Source: Pseudacidovorax sp. RU35E (GTDB taxonomy: Bacteria > Pseudomonadota > Gammaproteobacteria > Burkholderiales > Burkholderiaceae_C). From it: DNA of 64,000 nt. The DNA is taken from assembly GCF_900156165.1 (NCBI RefSeq), contig NZ_FTMY01000003.1, positions 310,001 to 374,000 on the forward strand, read 5' to 3'. The position numbers were made by a program, and so were the translations under genes. Numbering within the stretch: the stretch's first letter is position 1; each line of letters starts with the position of its first letter. A model generated the notes under the pieces. The model was not told the DNA's origin and did no database searches. It saw only the letters and a program-made list of their open reading frames with translations. Positions 56,292-64,000 of the stretch are shown piece by piece.

Positions 56292-57782
56292 ATGTCCATG
56301 CGCTGCCCGTCTTCCCGCTCCTTGCTTGTTCGCCCACTGGTGCATGCGGCCGCGTTGGCCGCTTTCGTATGGGCGGGCACGCCCGCTGCGCTGGCCCAGC
56401 CGATGCCGACCGCTGCGGGCAGCCCCGTCGCGGCCTCGACTGCGCTCCCACCCGCCGTCGAGGCCGCGCTGGCGCGCGCCAAGGTCCCGCGCGAGTCCGT
56501 CACCTTCTTCGTGGCCGACGCCGAGGGCCGGCAGCCGCCGCGCCTGGCGTGGCGGGCACAGGAGCCGGTCAACCCGGCCTCGGTGATGAAGCTGGTCACC
56601 ACCTATGCCGCGCTCGACCTGCTGGGCCCCGCCTACACCTGGAGCACGCCGGTCTACGCCGACGGCGCGGTGGTCGACGGCACGCTGCAGGGCAACCTGT
56701 ACCTGCGCGGGCAGGGCGACCCGACGATGGTGGTCGAGCGGCTGTGGCTGCTGCTGCGCCGCGTGCAGGCCCTGGGCATCCGCCGCATCGCCGGCGACGT
56801 GGTGGTCGACCGCAGCGCCTTCGATGCCGGCGTCGAAAGTGACCCGGCCGCCTTCGACGGTGAGCCGCTGCGCCCCTACAACGCCTCGCCCGACGCCTTC
56901 CTCGTCAACTTCCGCTCGGTCACGCTGGACTTCACGCCCGAGGCCGGTGGCCGCTTCGCCGTCGTCAGCGCCGAACCGCCGCTGGCCGGCGTGAGCTTTC
57001 CGGCGCGCGTCCCCTTGGGCACTGGCGAATGCGGCGACTGGCGCACCGCGCTGCAGGCCGACTTTGCCGACCCCACCCAGCCGCGCTTCGCCGGCACTCT
57101 GCCGGCCGCCTGCGGGGCGCGCAGCTGGCCCGTGGCCTGGCCCGACCCGCAGCGCTTCGGCCTGCGCGCCATCGGCGGCCTGTGGCAGCAGATGGGCGGC
57201 CAGATCGACGGCCAGCTGCGCCTGGGCGCCGTGCCGACGACCGCGCGCCTGCTGTTCGAGGCCGCCTCGCCGCCGCTGGCGCAGGTGGTGCGCGACATCA
57301 ACAAGTACAGCAACAACGTGATGACCCAGCAGCTCTTCCTGACGCTGGGCCTCACGCAGCGCCAGCGCGGCAGCTTCGACGCCGCGCGGGCGGCCGTGCG
57401 GCAATGGTGGACCTCGCGCGTCGGCGGCAGCGAACCGGCGCCGGTGATGGTCAATGGCGCGGGCCTGTCACGCGAGGACCGGCTCACCGCCGCCGGCCTG
57501 GCGCGCATGCTGCAGGTGGCCTGGCGCTCGCCGGTCATGCCCGAGCTGATCGCCTCCCTGCCCGTGATGGGCGTGGACGGCACGCTGCGCAACCGTCCGG
57601 CGACCACGTCGGCGCACCTCAAGACCGGCAGCCTGCGCGACGTGGCGGCGATTGCCGGCTATGTGGATGGCGCCGGGGGCCGCCGATGGGTGGTCGTCGG
57701 CATTGCCAACGATCCGGTGGCGGGTGCCGCGCGGCCGGCGTTCGATGCGTTGGTGGAGTGGGTGGCGCGCGGCACGCCTTGA
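56292..57782 (+). CDS. dacB: D-alanyl-D-alanine carboxypeptidase/endopeptidase (PBP4)
   Basis: This 496-residue periplasmic enzyme trims peptidoglycan cross-links. It has a signal peptide (AALAAFVWAGTPAALAQ) and the three penicillin-binding motifs: SVMK in NPASVMKLVTTYA, SNN in NKYSNNVMTQQ and KTG in LKTGSLRDVAAIAGYV. A GATAAT hexamer at 56278-56283 is only 8 bp before the ATG. It ends 16 bp from the convergent sua5 stop. Confidence 0.94.
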   Translation: MSMRCPSSRSLLVRPLVHAAALAAFVWAGTPAALAQPMPTAAGSPVAASTALPPAVEAALARAKVPRESVTFFVADAEGRQPPRLAWRAQEPVNPASVMKLVTTYAALDLLGPAYTWSTPVYADGAVVDGTLQGNLYLRGQGDPTMVVERLWLLLRRVQALGIRRIAGDVVVDRSAFDAGVESDPAAFDGEPLRPYNASPDAFLVNFRSVTLDFTPEAGGRFAVVSAEPPLAGVSFPARVPLGTGECGDWRTALQADFADPTQPRFAGTLPAACGARSWPVAWPDPQRFGLRAIGGLWQQMGGQIDGQLRLGAVPTTARLLFEAASPPLAQVVRDINKYSNNVMTQQLFLTLGLTQRQRGSFDAARAAVRQWWTSRVGGSEPAPVMVNGAGLSREDRLTAAGLARMLQVAWRSPVMPELIASLPVMGVDGTLRNRPATTSAHLKTGSLRDVAAIAGYVDGAGGRRWVVVGIANDPVAGAARPAFDALVEWVARGTP

Positions 57783-57798
57783 GGCGACCGACGTAGGC

Positions 57799-58797
57799 TC
57801 AAGCCGCAGCCCGCATCAACCGATCCCGCACCCCTTCCCATTCCGGGCCATCCGGCGGCGTCTCGATCCAGATCAGCTTGGCGCCCTCGTCGTCGAACTG
57901 CCTCAGCAGCGCGAACAGTTGGCGCGCCGCCTCGGTGGCGTCGTCGGGCATGCGGCGCAGGATCAGGCGCTGCGAGCGGCTTTTAAGCGGCGTGCGCGAC
58001 CACACGGCGATGTGCGCGGCCTGCGCGCCCAGCACGTCCAGCGCGGACTGCAGCATGCGGCCGTCCATCAGCCGCACCTTGGCCGTCGGGGCGTAGTGGG
58101 ACTCCAGCGTGCCGGAGGCGCGCGGGTCGGGCTGGGCCAGCTCGGCCTGGCTGCGCAGGCGCTCGCCGGCCACGCGCTCGATCTGCGCGCGGGTGATGAC
58201 GCCCGGGCGCAGCAAAACCGGCGCGCCGCGGCTGCAGTCGACGATGGTCGATTCGATGCCGACGGTGCAGGGGCCGCCGTCCACGATCAGCAGCTCGTCG
58301 CCGAACTCGCCGGCCACGTGGGCGGCGGTGGTCGGGCTCACGCGGCCGAAGCGGTTGGCGCTGGGGCCGGCCAGGCCAGGCACGCCGTGGCGGGCGCAGG
58401 CATGCAGCAGCGCCTGCGCCACCGGGTGGTCGGGGCAGCGCAGGCCGATGGTGTCCTGCCCGCCCGCGGCGGCCGCGCCCACGCCGGGCTGGCGGGTGGC
58501 GATCAGCGTCAGCGGACCGGGCCAGAAGGCATCGGCCAGCGCGCGCCCGAAGGCCGGCAGCGGCTGCGCGAAGCGCGACAGCGACTCGGCCTGCCGCAGC
58601 CCGTCGGGCAGGTGCACGATCAGCGGATGGTCCGAGGGCCGGCCCTTGGCGCGGAAGATGCCGCGCGTGGCGTCGTCGTTGGCGGCGTCGGCGCCCAGGC
58701 CGTAGACCGTCTCGGTGGGAAAGGCCACCAGCTCGCCCGCCCGCAGCGCGAGCGCGGCGCGTTCGATGGCGTGGCTGTCCTGGCCGTCGAGGATCAT
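57799..58797 (-). CDS. L-threonylcarbamoyladenylate synthase (Sua5/YwlC type)
   Basis: This 332-residue enzyme makes threonylcarbamoyl-AMP from threonine, bicarbonate and ATP for tRNA t6A. It has the YrdC core (GELVAFPTETVYGLGADA, IFRAKGRPSDHPLIVHL, PSANRFGRVSPTTAAHV) and an additional C-terminal Sua5 domain (about 235-332), so it is the long form. It lies 7 bp after purK, thus probably in one transcript purE-purK-sua5. Confidence 0.94.
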   Translation of the reverse strand: MILDGQDSHAIERAALALRAGELVAFPTETVYGLGADAANDDATRGIFRAKGRPSDHPLIVHLPDGLRQAESLSRFAQPLPAFGRALADAFWPGPLTLIATRQPGVGAAAAGGQDTIGLRCPDHPVAQALLHACARHGVPGLAGPSANRFGRVSPTTAAHVAGEFGDELLIVDGGPCTVGIESTIVDCSRGAPVLLRPGVITRAQIERVAGERLRSQAELAQPDPRASGTLESHYAPTAKVRLMDGRMLQSALDVLGAQAAHIAVWSRTPLKSRSQRLILRRMPDDATEAARQLFALLRQFDDEGAKLIWIETPPDGPEWEGVRDRLMRAAA

Positions 58798-58804
58798 GGC
58801 GGGC

Positions 58805-60019
58805 TCAGCATGCCGTGCCGTCGGCCAGGCCGAGCAGCGTGGCGGCCTGTGCAGCCGTGGCGCGCACCGCGGTGATGTCGGCGCCGGTGATGTTCAGGTG
58901 CCCCATCTTGCGGCCGCGTCGCGCCTCGGTCTTGCCGTAGAGGTGCAGGTGCGTGCCCGGCAGGGCCAGCACCTGGGCCCAGGCCGGGTCGCGCTGCTGG
59001 TCGCTGCCCTCGGCGAACCACAGGTCGCCCAGCAGGTTGAGCATGAGGGCTGGGCTGTGCTGGCGCGGTGCCACCAGCGGCAGGCCGGCCAGGGTGCGCA
59101 CCTGCAGGTCGAACTGCGACACGTCGCAGGCGTCCATGGTGTAGTGGCCGCTGTTGTGCGGGCGCGGCGCCATCTCGTTGGCGACCAGGCTGCCGTCTTC
59201 CAGCATGAAGAACTCCACGCACAGCACGCCCACATAGCCGATGCCGTCGGCGATGGCGCGTGCGGCCTCGACGGCACGGGCGGCGACCGCGGGCGGCAGG
59301 GCCTGGTCATGCACCTCGGTCACGGCCAGGATGCCGCCGCGGTGCAGGTTGCGCTGGGGCGGAAAGTGCACCGCCTGCCCGTCGTGGCCGCGGGCCACGA
59401 TGACCGAGCATTCCAGCGCCAGGGGCAGGCGCTTTTCGAGCACGCAGGGCACGCGGCCGGTGGCTTCCCAGGCGGCGGAAAGTTCGGCCAGGGTCTGCAC
59501 GCCCTGCTGGCCCTTGCCGTCATAGCCCATGCGCGCGGTCTTGAGGATGCCGGGCAGCAGGTCGGCCGAGACGGCGGCCAAGTGGTCGGCGTTCTCGATC
59601 ACCGCGTAGGGGGCGCAGCCGATGCCGCTGGCGGCACTGCAGCGCACGAAATGCGCCTTCTCGCGGATGCGGTCCTGCGCGATGGCCACGGCATCGGCCG
59701 CGGGCGCCACCGGCACGTCGCCGGCCAGCGTGGCCAGGGCCTGGGCCGGCACGTTCTCGAATTCGGTGGTGACGGCATCGGCCAGGCGCGACAGGCGGCC
59801 AAGCGCGTCGCTGTCCAGGTAGTCCGCATGCAGGTGGTGATGGCTGATGCGGCCGGCGGGGCTGTCCGGATCGGGGTCGAGCACCACGGTGAAGTAGCCG
59901 GTGGCCTGCGCCGCGTGCACGAACATGCGGCCCAACTGGCCGCCGCCCATCACGCCCAGCGTGCTGCCGGGCAGCAGCGGCAGGGCCTTGCGGCTCGGGG
60001 CCAGGATCTTGGGGCTCAC
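58805..60019 (-). CDS. purK: 5-(Carboxyamino)imidazole ribonucleotide synthase
   Basis: This 404-residue ATP-grasp enzyme carboxylates AIR to N5-CAIR in purine synthesis. It has [18 protein letters not shown], the ATP-grasp loop [15 protein letters not shown] and [18 protein letters not shown]. The start is a GTG at 60019 overlapping the purE stop (GTGA). It is the second gene of purE-purK-sua5. Confidence 0.95.
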   Translation of the reverse strand: MSPKILAPSRKALPLLPGSTLGVMGGGQLGRMFVHAAQATGYFTVVLDPDPDSPAGRISHHHLHADYLDSDALGRLSRLADAVTTEFENVPAQALATLAGDVPVAPAADAVAIAQDRIREKAHFVRCSAASGIGCAPYAVIENADHLAAVSADLLPGILKTARMGYDGKGQQGVQTLAELSAAWEATGRVPCVLEKRLPLALECSVIVARGHDGQAVHFPPQRNLHRGGILAVTEVHDQALPPAVAARAVEAARAIADGIGYVGVLCVEFFMLEDGSLVANEMAPRPHNSGHYTMDACDVSQFDLQVRTLAGLPLVAPRQHSPALMLNLLGDLWFAEGSDQQRDPAWAQVLALPGTHLHLYGKTEARRGRKMGHLNITGADITAVRATAAQAATLLGLADGTAC

Positions 60020-60576
60020 AGCGCGCCTCCGCCCTGGGGCGAGAACACGGGCGCCGCTGCAGCGGCGGCCGGCGCGCCTTCGGCCGGCGGCGGCAGCGTC
60101 ATGGCCTCGGCCACGCGGGTCTGGGCGGTGCGGAAGTCGTCCAGCTTCTGGCGCAGGGCCGGGTCGTTCACCGCCAGCATGGCGACGGCGAACAGGGCCG
60201 CATTGGCCGCGCCCGCGGTGCCGATGGCGAAGGTGCCGACCGGGATGCCCTTGGGCATCTGCACGATGCTGTAGAGCGAATCGACGCCCTGCAGGTGGCG
60301 GCTGGCCACCGGCACGCCCAGCACCGGCACCGTGGTCTTGGCGGCCAGCATGCCGGGCAGGTGAGCGGCGCCGCCGGCCCCCGCGATGATGGCGGTCAGC
60401 CCGCGCGAAGCGGCGCTTTCGGCATAGGCGAACAGCGCGTCCGGCATGCGGTGCGCCGAGACGACGCGTGTTTCGTGGGCAATGCCGAATTGCTGGAGAA
60501 TCTCGGCCGCATGGCGCATCGTCTCCCAGTCGGAGTTCGAGCCCATGACCACGCCGACCTGGATGGTTTCACTCAT
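60016..60576 (-). CDS. purE: N5-carboxyaminoimidazole ribonucleotide mutase
   Basis: This 186-residue enzyme moves the carboxyl group of N5-CAIR to give CAIR. It has [38 protein letters not shown] and [22 protein letters not shown]-terminal Ala-rich tail of about 20 residues is extra. It is first in the operon, divergent from the thioredoxin-like gene across 87 bp. Confidence 0.95.
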   Translation of the reverse strand: MSETIQVGVVMGSNSDWETMRHAAEILQQFGIAHETRVVSAHRMPDALFAYAESAASRGLTAIIAGAGGAAHLPGMLAAKTTVPVLGVPVASRHLQGVDSLYSIVQMPKGIPVGTFAIGTAGAANAALFAVAMLAVNDPALRQKLDDFRTAQTRVAEAMTLPPPAEGAPAAAAAAPVFSPQGGGAL

Positions 60577-60663
60577 CTTTCAATTTTACGTTTCGGTCCC
60601 ACCTGGAACGGGAATCTGAATCGGCCGGGCGCCCGGCCATCCCCCAACGACGCAGCCTCACCC

Positions 60664-61569
60664 ATGATCGACATCACCCTCGACAACTTCCAGACCGAAC
60701 TGGTCGAAGCCTCGCTTGCCACGCCGGTGCTGCTGGACATCTGGGCCGAATGGTGCGGCCCCTGCAAGCAGCTGGGCCCGGTGCTGGAGAAGCTGGAGGT
60801 CGAATACGGCGGCCGCTTCATCCTGGCCAAGCTCGACGCCGACAAGGTGCCGCAGATCTCCACCCAGCTGTCGCAGATGTTTGGCGTGCGCAGCATTCCC
60901 TTCTGCGTGATGTTCTCGGGCGGCCAACCGGTAGACGGCTTCGTCGGCGCGCTGCCGGCAGACAAGATCCGCGAGTTCCTCGACAAGCACGTGCCCGGCG
61001 CCGACGAGCTGGCCGCGCAGCAGGAGGAAGAGGCCGCGCAGGAAGCCCTGGCCGAAGGCGACACCGACAGCGCGCTCGAGAAGCTGCAGCATGCCGTGGC
61101 CACCGACCCGTCCAACGACGACGCCCGCTTCGACTACATCAAGCTGCTGCTGCAGCTGGGCCGCACGGACGATGCCAAGGTGGCCTTCGCGCCGGTGATC
61201 GACCGTCGCGCGCTGGTGCGCCGCTTCGACTCGCTGCAGCGCTGGATGGATGCGCTGGACGCCGCCGAAGGCGCCGACATCGCCGCGCTGGATGCGCGCA
61301 TTGCCGCCAACCGCCGCGACTTCGACGCCCGCTTCGCCCGCGCCCAGGCGCTGGTGGCGCAGCAGCAATGGACCGAGGCCATGGACGAGCTGCTCGAGAT
61401 CCTCATGCGCGACAAGGGCTGGAACGAGGAACTGGCCCGCAAGACCTACATCGCCATCCTCGACGTGATCGAGCCGCCCAAGCCCAAGGTGGCCGAAGGC
61501 CAGATCCCGCCGGACGATCCGGTGGTGGCGACCTACCGCCGCCGGCTGTCGAGCGTGGTCCTGAGCTGA
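60664..61569 (+). CDS. Thioredoxin-TPR co-chaperone, CnoX/YbbN-like
   Basis: This 301-residue protein has an N-terminal thioredoxin domain with a complete AEWCGPCKQLGP active site and a C-terminal tetratricopeptide-type region (about 115-270). CnoX/YbbN of E. coli protects substrates from oxidation and delivers them to GroEL/DnaK but has no CGPC site. Here the intact site suggests true redox activity. Start ATG at 60664. Confidence 0.88.
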   Translation: MIDITLDNFQTELVEASLATPVLLDIWAEWCGPCKQLGPVLEKLEVEYGGRFILAKLDADKVPQISTQLSQMFGVRSIPFCVMFSGGQPVDGFVGALPADKIREFLDKHVPGADELAAQQEEEAAQEALAEGDTDSALEKLQHAVATDPSNDDARFDYIKLLLQLGRTDDAKVAFAPVIDRRALVRRFDSLQRWMDALDAAEGADIAALDARIAANRRDFDARFARAQALVAQQQWTEAMDELLEILMRDKGWNEELARKTYIAILDVIEPPKPKVAEGQIPPDDPVVATYRRRLSSVVLS

Positions 61570-61591
61570 TTACGCGTTCCGCCCGCCCATG

Positions 61592-61622
61592 AAAAAGCGC
61601 CTCGATGTCGAGGCGCTTTTTT
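61592..61622. terminator. Strong bidirectional terminator
   Basis: AAAAAGCGCCTCGA-TG-TCGAGGCGCTTTTTT gives a 14-bp stem with A/T runs on both sides. It serves the thioredoxin-like gene (stop 61569) and the convergent esterase gene (stop 61654). Confidence 0.92.
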
Positions 61623-61653
61623 CTTTGCCCCCGCGCAGGCGGGCGGGCGCGAC

Positions 61654-62673
61654 TCAGCCCAGCGCCGTGCGCAGGCGGTCACCCGCATAGGCCATCGCAT
61701 CGCGCGCCTTCTGCAGCACGGCCGCGCCGCCGAAGAATTCATGCGCCACGCCCTCGTACTCGCGGCGTTCGACCGGCACGCCGGCATCGCGAAGCGCATC
61801 TTCCAGCTTGGCGCCGTCGCTGCGCAGCGGGTCCAGGCGCGCGTTGATCACTGTCACCGGCGGCAGGCCAGCCAGCTCGGCGTCGATCAGCAAGAGGCGC
61901 GTGTCCTTGAGGTCGTCTTCCGAATTGACGAGGTGGTCCACGAACCACTTCACCATCGCGCGATTCAGCGGCTTGGCGATGGCATTCTCGAGGTACGACT
62001 CGGTGTTGAGGCTGGTCTGCGCCACCGGGTAGACCGACAGCACATGGCGCGGCGCCGGCAGGCCGGCATCGCGCACGGCGACGGCCGTGGCCACCGCCAG
62101 ATTGCCGCCGGCACTCTCGCCGGCCAGGGCCACGCGCACCGGGTCGCCGCCCAGCGAGGCGGCGTTCTGGCTCAGCCAGCGGTAGGCGGCCAGTGCGTCG
62201 TCCCAGGCGGCGGGAAAGCGGTGCTCCGGTGCCTGGCGGTAGTCGACCGACACCACGATGGCATTCGCCGCCTTGGCCAGTCCGCGGGCACCGGCGTCAT
62301 ACACGTCCTTGTCGGCGATGACCCAGCCGCCGCCGTGGAAGTACAGGATGACCGGGAAGGGACCGCCGCCCTGGGGCGTGTAGACATTGGCCGGCAGCGC
62401 ACCGACGGCGCCATCGACCGTGATGGTCGTCATCGTGACGCCGGGCACCAGCACCTCGGGGTCGGTGGATTCGCCGCGCTTTTGCAGCAGGGCGATGACG
62501 GCATCCTTGGCGGTCGGCTGCTGGCGGGCTTCGGCCACTTCCAGCTTCTCGATGGCCTTGGGGTTCAGCGACTCGTGCGCCTTGGCCAGTTCGAGCTGGT
62601 CGTCATCGGCGCGCAGGGCGGCGATGGCGTTGGAGGCAGCGTTGAGGATGGGGTTGGGCTCGCCATGGCTCAT
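61654..62673 (-). CDS. Alpha/beta hydrolase, HSL (GDXG) esterase family
   Basis: This 339-residue esterase or lipase belongs to the hormone-sensitive lipase group. It has the oxyanion motif YFHGGGWVIAD, the nucleophile ALAGESAGGNLA, the acid in VINARLDPLRSDG and the His in VAHEFFGG. An N-terminal helical cap of about 75 residues precedes the core. No signal peptide is evident. Substrate unknown. The upstream 272-bp gap (62674-62945) shows no gene. Confidence 0.88.
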   Translation of the reverse strand: MSHGEPNPILNAASNAIAALRADDDQLELAKAHESLNPKAIEKLEVAEARQQPTAKDAVIALLQKRGESTDPEVLVPGVTMTTITVDGAVGALPANVYTPQGGGPFPVILYFHGGGWVIADKDVYDAGARGLAKAANAIVVSVDYRQAPEHRFPAAWDDALAAYRWLSQNAASLGGDPVRVALAGESAGGNLAVATAVAVRDAGLPAPRHVLSVYPVAQTSLNTESYLENAIAKPLNRAMVKWFVDHLVNSEDDLKDTRLLLIDAELAGLPPVTVINARLDPLRSDGAKLEDALRDAGVPVERREYEGVAHEFFGGAAVLQKARDAMAYAGDRLRTALG

Positions 62674-62945
62674 GGGCGGGATTCCTTGTGGTGTGTGCGG
62701 CAGGGCCGCGGCGCGATGGCTGCGGGACTGCTGCATACCTTCACCGCGTGGGGCCGGAAGCCGCGTGCGCGGCCAGGACTGTGCGACGTAGGCGGGGGCT
62801 CTCGTCGCTGGTGGGCGTCTTGCCCTCAGGGCGTGAAGGACAGGCCGCGCAGTCCGTGGCTGCGGGTGTGTGCCTCGTGCGCCGTCGCGTGCGCGATCGA
62901 GGCCCTGACGCAGAGAGCTCCTTGGAAACGGCGGCAGGCCGCGCC

Positions 62946-63584
62946 TCAGGTGCCCTGCACGTAGGGATTGCTTTGGCGCTCGCGGCCGAAGCTGCTTTCC
63001 GGCCCGTGGCCGGGGATGAACACCGTCTCGTCGCCCATGGGCCACAGCCGCTGCACGATGCTGTCGATCAGCTGCGGATGGCTGCCGCCCGGAAAGTCGG
63101 TGCGGCCGATGCTGCCGGCAAATAGCACATCGCCCACGAAGGCCCGCTGCGCGCTGGCCGAATGGAAGACCACATGGCCCGGCGTGTGGCCCGGGCAGTG
63201 CCGCACCGTGAGCGTCTCCTCGCCCAGTGTCACCGTGTCGCCGTCGGCCAGCCAGCGCGTCGGCGTGAAGGCGCGCGCGGGCGGAAAGCCGAACATCGCG
63301 CTCTGCTGCGGCAGCCCGTCGATCCAGAACTGGTCGCCGGGGTGCGGCCCCACGATGGGCAGGCCCAGGCGCTCGGCCAGTTCGCCGGTGCCGCCGGCAT
63401 GGTCGATGTGCGCATGGGTGAGCCACAGCTGTTCCAGCGCCAGACCGCGCGACTCGGCCGCGGCGACCAGCCGGTCGATCTCGCCGCCCGGGTCGATCAG
63501 CGCGGCCTTGTTCGTCGCGTCGCACCAGACGAGCGAGCAGTTCTGCTGGAAGGGCGTGACGGGGAGGATCTGGTAGCGCAGCAT
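62946..63584 (-). CDS. MBL-fold hydrolase, GloB-related (YcbL type)
   Basis: This 212-residue protein has the glyoxalase II-like zinc site THAHIDHAGG, CPGHTPGHVVF, AFVGDVLFAGSIGRTDFPGG and FIPGHGPES. It is the short form lacking the full GloB C-terminal domain. Role is probably hydrolysis of a thioester such as a glutathione adduct. The ATG at 63584 is preferred over an in-frame codon at 63650, which adds 22 unlikely residues. Confidence 0.88.
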   Translation of the reverse strand: MLRYQILPVTPFQQNCSLVWCDATNKAALIDPGGEIDRLVAAAESRGLALEQLWLTHAHIDHAGGTGELAERLGLPIVGPHPGDQFWIDGLPQQSAMFGFPPARAFTPTRWLADGDTVTLGEETLTVRHCPGHTPGHVVFHSASAQRAFVGDVLFAGSIGRTDFPGGSHPQLIDSIVQRLWPMGDETVFIPGHGPESSFGRERQSNPYVQGT

Positions 63585-63666
63585 GGCGAAGGCGGTCGTG
63601 GGTCGGAGCCGGCGATTGTCGCGACCGCCATGCCCCGACGGCAGCGGCACACCGCCCGCCTGCGTC

Positions 63667-64000
63667 TCAGCCCGCGCGTGCGCCCATGACGCGGCAGCAG
63701 GCCGTGGCCCGCGCCACCTCGGTGCCGGCCTGCGCGAGCACCGCCTCCACGTAGCAGATGCTGCGTCCGCCGCCCACGATGGCCGAGCGGCCCTGCAGCC
63801 GGCCGGGCCGGGCCGGCGCGAGGAAGCTCAGGTTCAGCGTCAGCGTGACGACGCCGCCGCCTTCGCCCGCACGGGCGTCGACCACGGCGGCGCACAGGTC
63901 GTCCAGCATGGCGGCGAGCATGCCGCCCTGCACCGTGCCCGCGGGGTTGAGGAAGGCGGCGGTCGCCTCGTACTCGGCGGCCAGCGTGCCGGCCGTGGTG
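63667..64000 (-). CDS. PaaI-like hotdog thioesterase (5' partial)
   Basis: The visible 3' portion (about 110 residues) has NPAGTVQGGMLAAMLDDLCAAVV, the conserved region of PaaI-type acyl-CoA thioesterases, and LTLNLSFLAPARPGRL. The frame stays open past the right edge, so the start lies outside the window; the GTG at 63933 is internal. Substrate cannot be stated. Confidence 0.8.
   Translation of the reverse strand, partial: TTAGTLAAEYEATAAFLNPAGTVQGGMLAAMLDDLCAAVVDARAGEGGGVVTLTLNLSFLAPARPGRLQGRSAIVGGGRSICYVEAVLAQAGTEVARATACCRVMGARAG

Noticed and set aside
62674-62945. Possible small gene between the esterase and the MBL hydrolase
   Set aside because: Open frames cross this gap but they run into the neighbouring genes in antisense and show no domain or ribosome-binding site.

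Overview
The window is GC-rich and densely coded, with ATGA/GTGA start-stop overlaps throughout. It looks like the chromosome of a Burkholderiales bacterium, most likely Comamonadaceae. The reasons are seven Bug-family (TctC-type) periplasmic receptors, gentisate and homogentisate ring-cleavage operons, and a purE-purK-sua5 block. I cannot resolve the genus. No rRNA, tRNA, CRISPR array, transposase or integrase was seen.

Layout. (1) 1-7028: housekeeping and transport genes: a CobW-type GTPase (5' truncated by the window), two EamA exporters, a TesB thioesterase, a GNAT acetyltransferase, a VOC protein, a BamE-like lipoprotein and an FAD oxidoreductase. (2) 7037-17362: a minus-strand type I restriction-modification operon, hsdM-hsdS-[DUF262/DUF1524/DUF4357 nuclease]-[XRE+ImmA/IrrE peptidase]-[DUF4411 PIN-like]-[78-aa unknown]-hsdR. 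Most junctions are overlapping stop/start codons, so this reads as one composite defence module. (3) 17477-24436: a 3-hydroxybenzoate to gentisate to fumarylpyruvate pathway (monooxygenase, hydrolase, gentisate dioxygenase) followed by two Bug receptors, with a divergent LysR regulator and a downstream acyl-CoA thioesterase. (4) 24473-29324: dctA with a sigma-54 promoter and its DctB/DctD two-component system, for C4-dicarboxylates, the expected products of the ring-cleavage routes. (5) 29345-33104: a PaoABC-type molybdenum aldehyde oxidoreductase. (6) 33342-44011: an unusual putative catabolic cluster: two paralogous LigI-like amidohydrolases each next to a Bug receptor, an RraA/LigK-like aldolase, a D-2-hydroxyacid dehydrogenase, a B3-like metallo-beta-lactamase lipoprotein, an SMP-30 lactonase, an IclR regulator and further Bug receptors. 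(7) 44033-48690: the homogentisate operon hmgA-Bug-fahA with a divergent IclR regulator. (8) 48826-64000: a CSS-EAL c-di-GMP phosphodiesterase, pyrF, a degenerate UDG-fold protein, rimI, tsaB, an EamA exporter, a DeoR regulator divergent from a NudK-like Nudix hydrolase, dacB, sua5-purK-purE, a CnoX-like thioredoxin, an HSL-type esterase, a GloB-like MBL hydrolase and a truncated PaaI-like thioesterase.

The main theme is aromatic and organic-acid catabolism: substrates are sensed or captured by Bug receptors, channelled through gentisate or homogentisate to fumarate plus pyruvate or acetoacetate, with DctA for C4-dicarboxylate uptake. The defence operon sits between this and the housekeeping genes. 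The most novel-looking pieces are the accessory gene set inside the type I RM operon and the paired amidohydrolase/Bug cluster.
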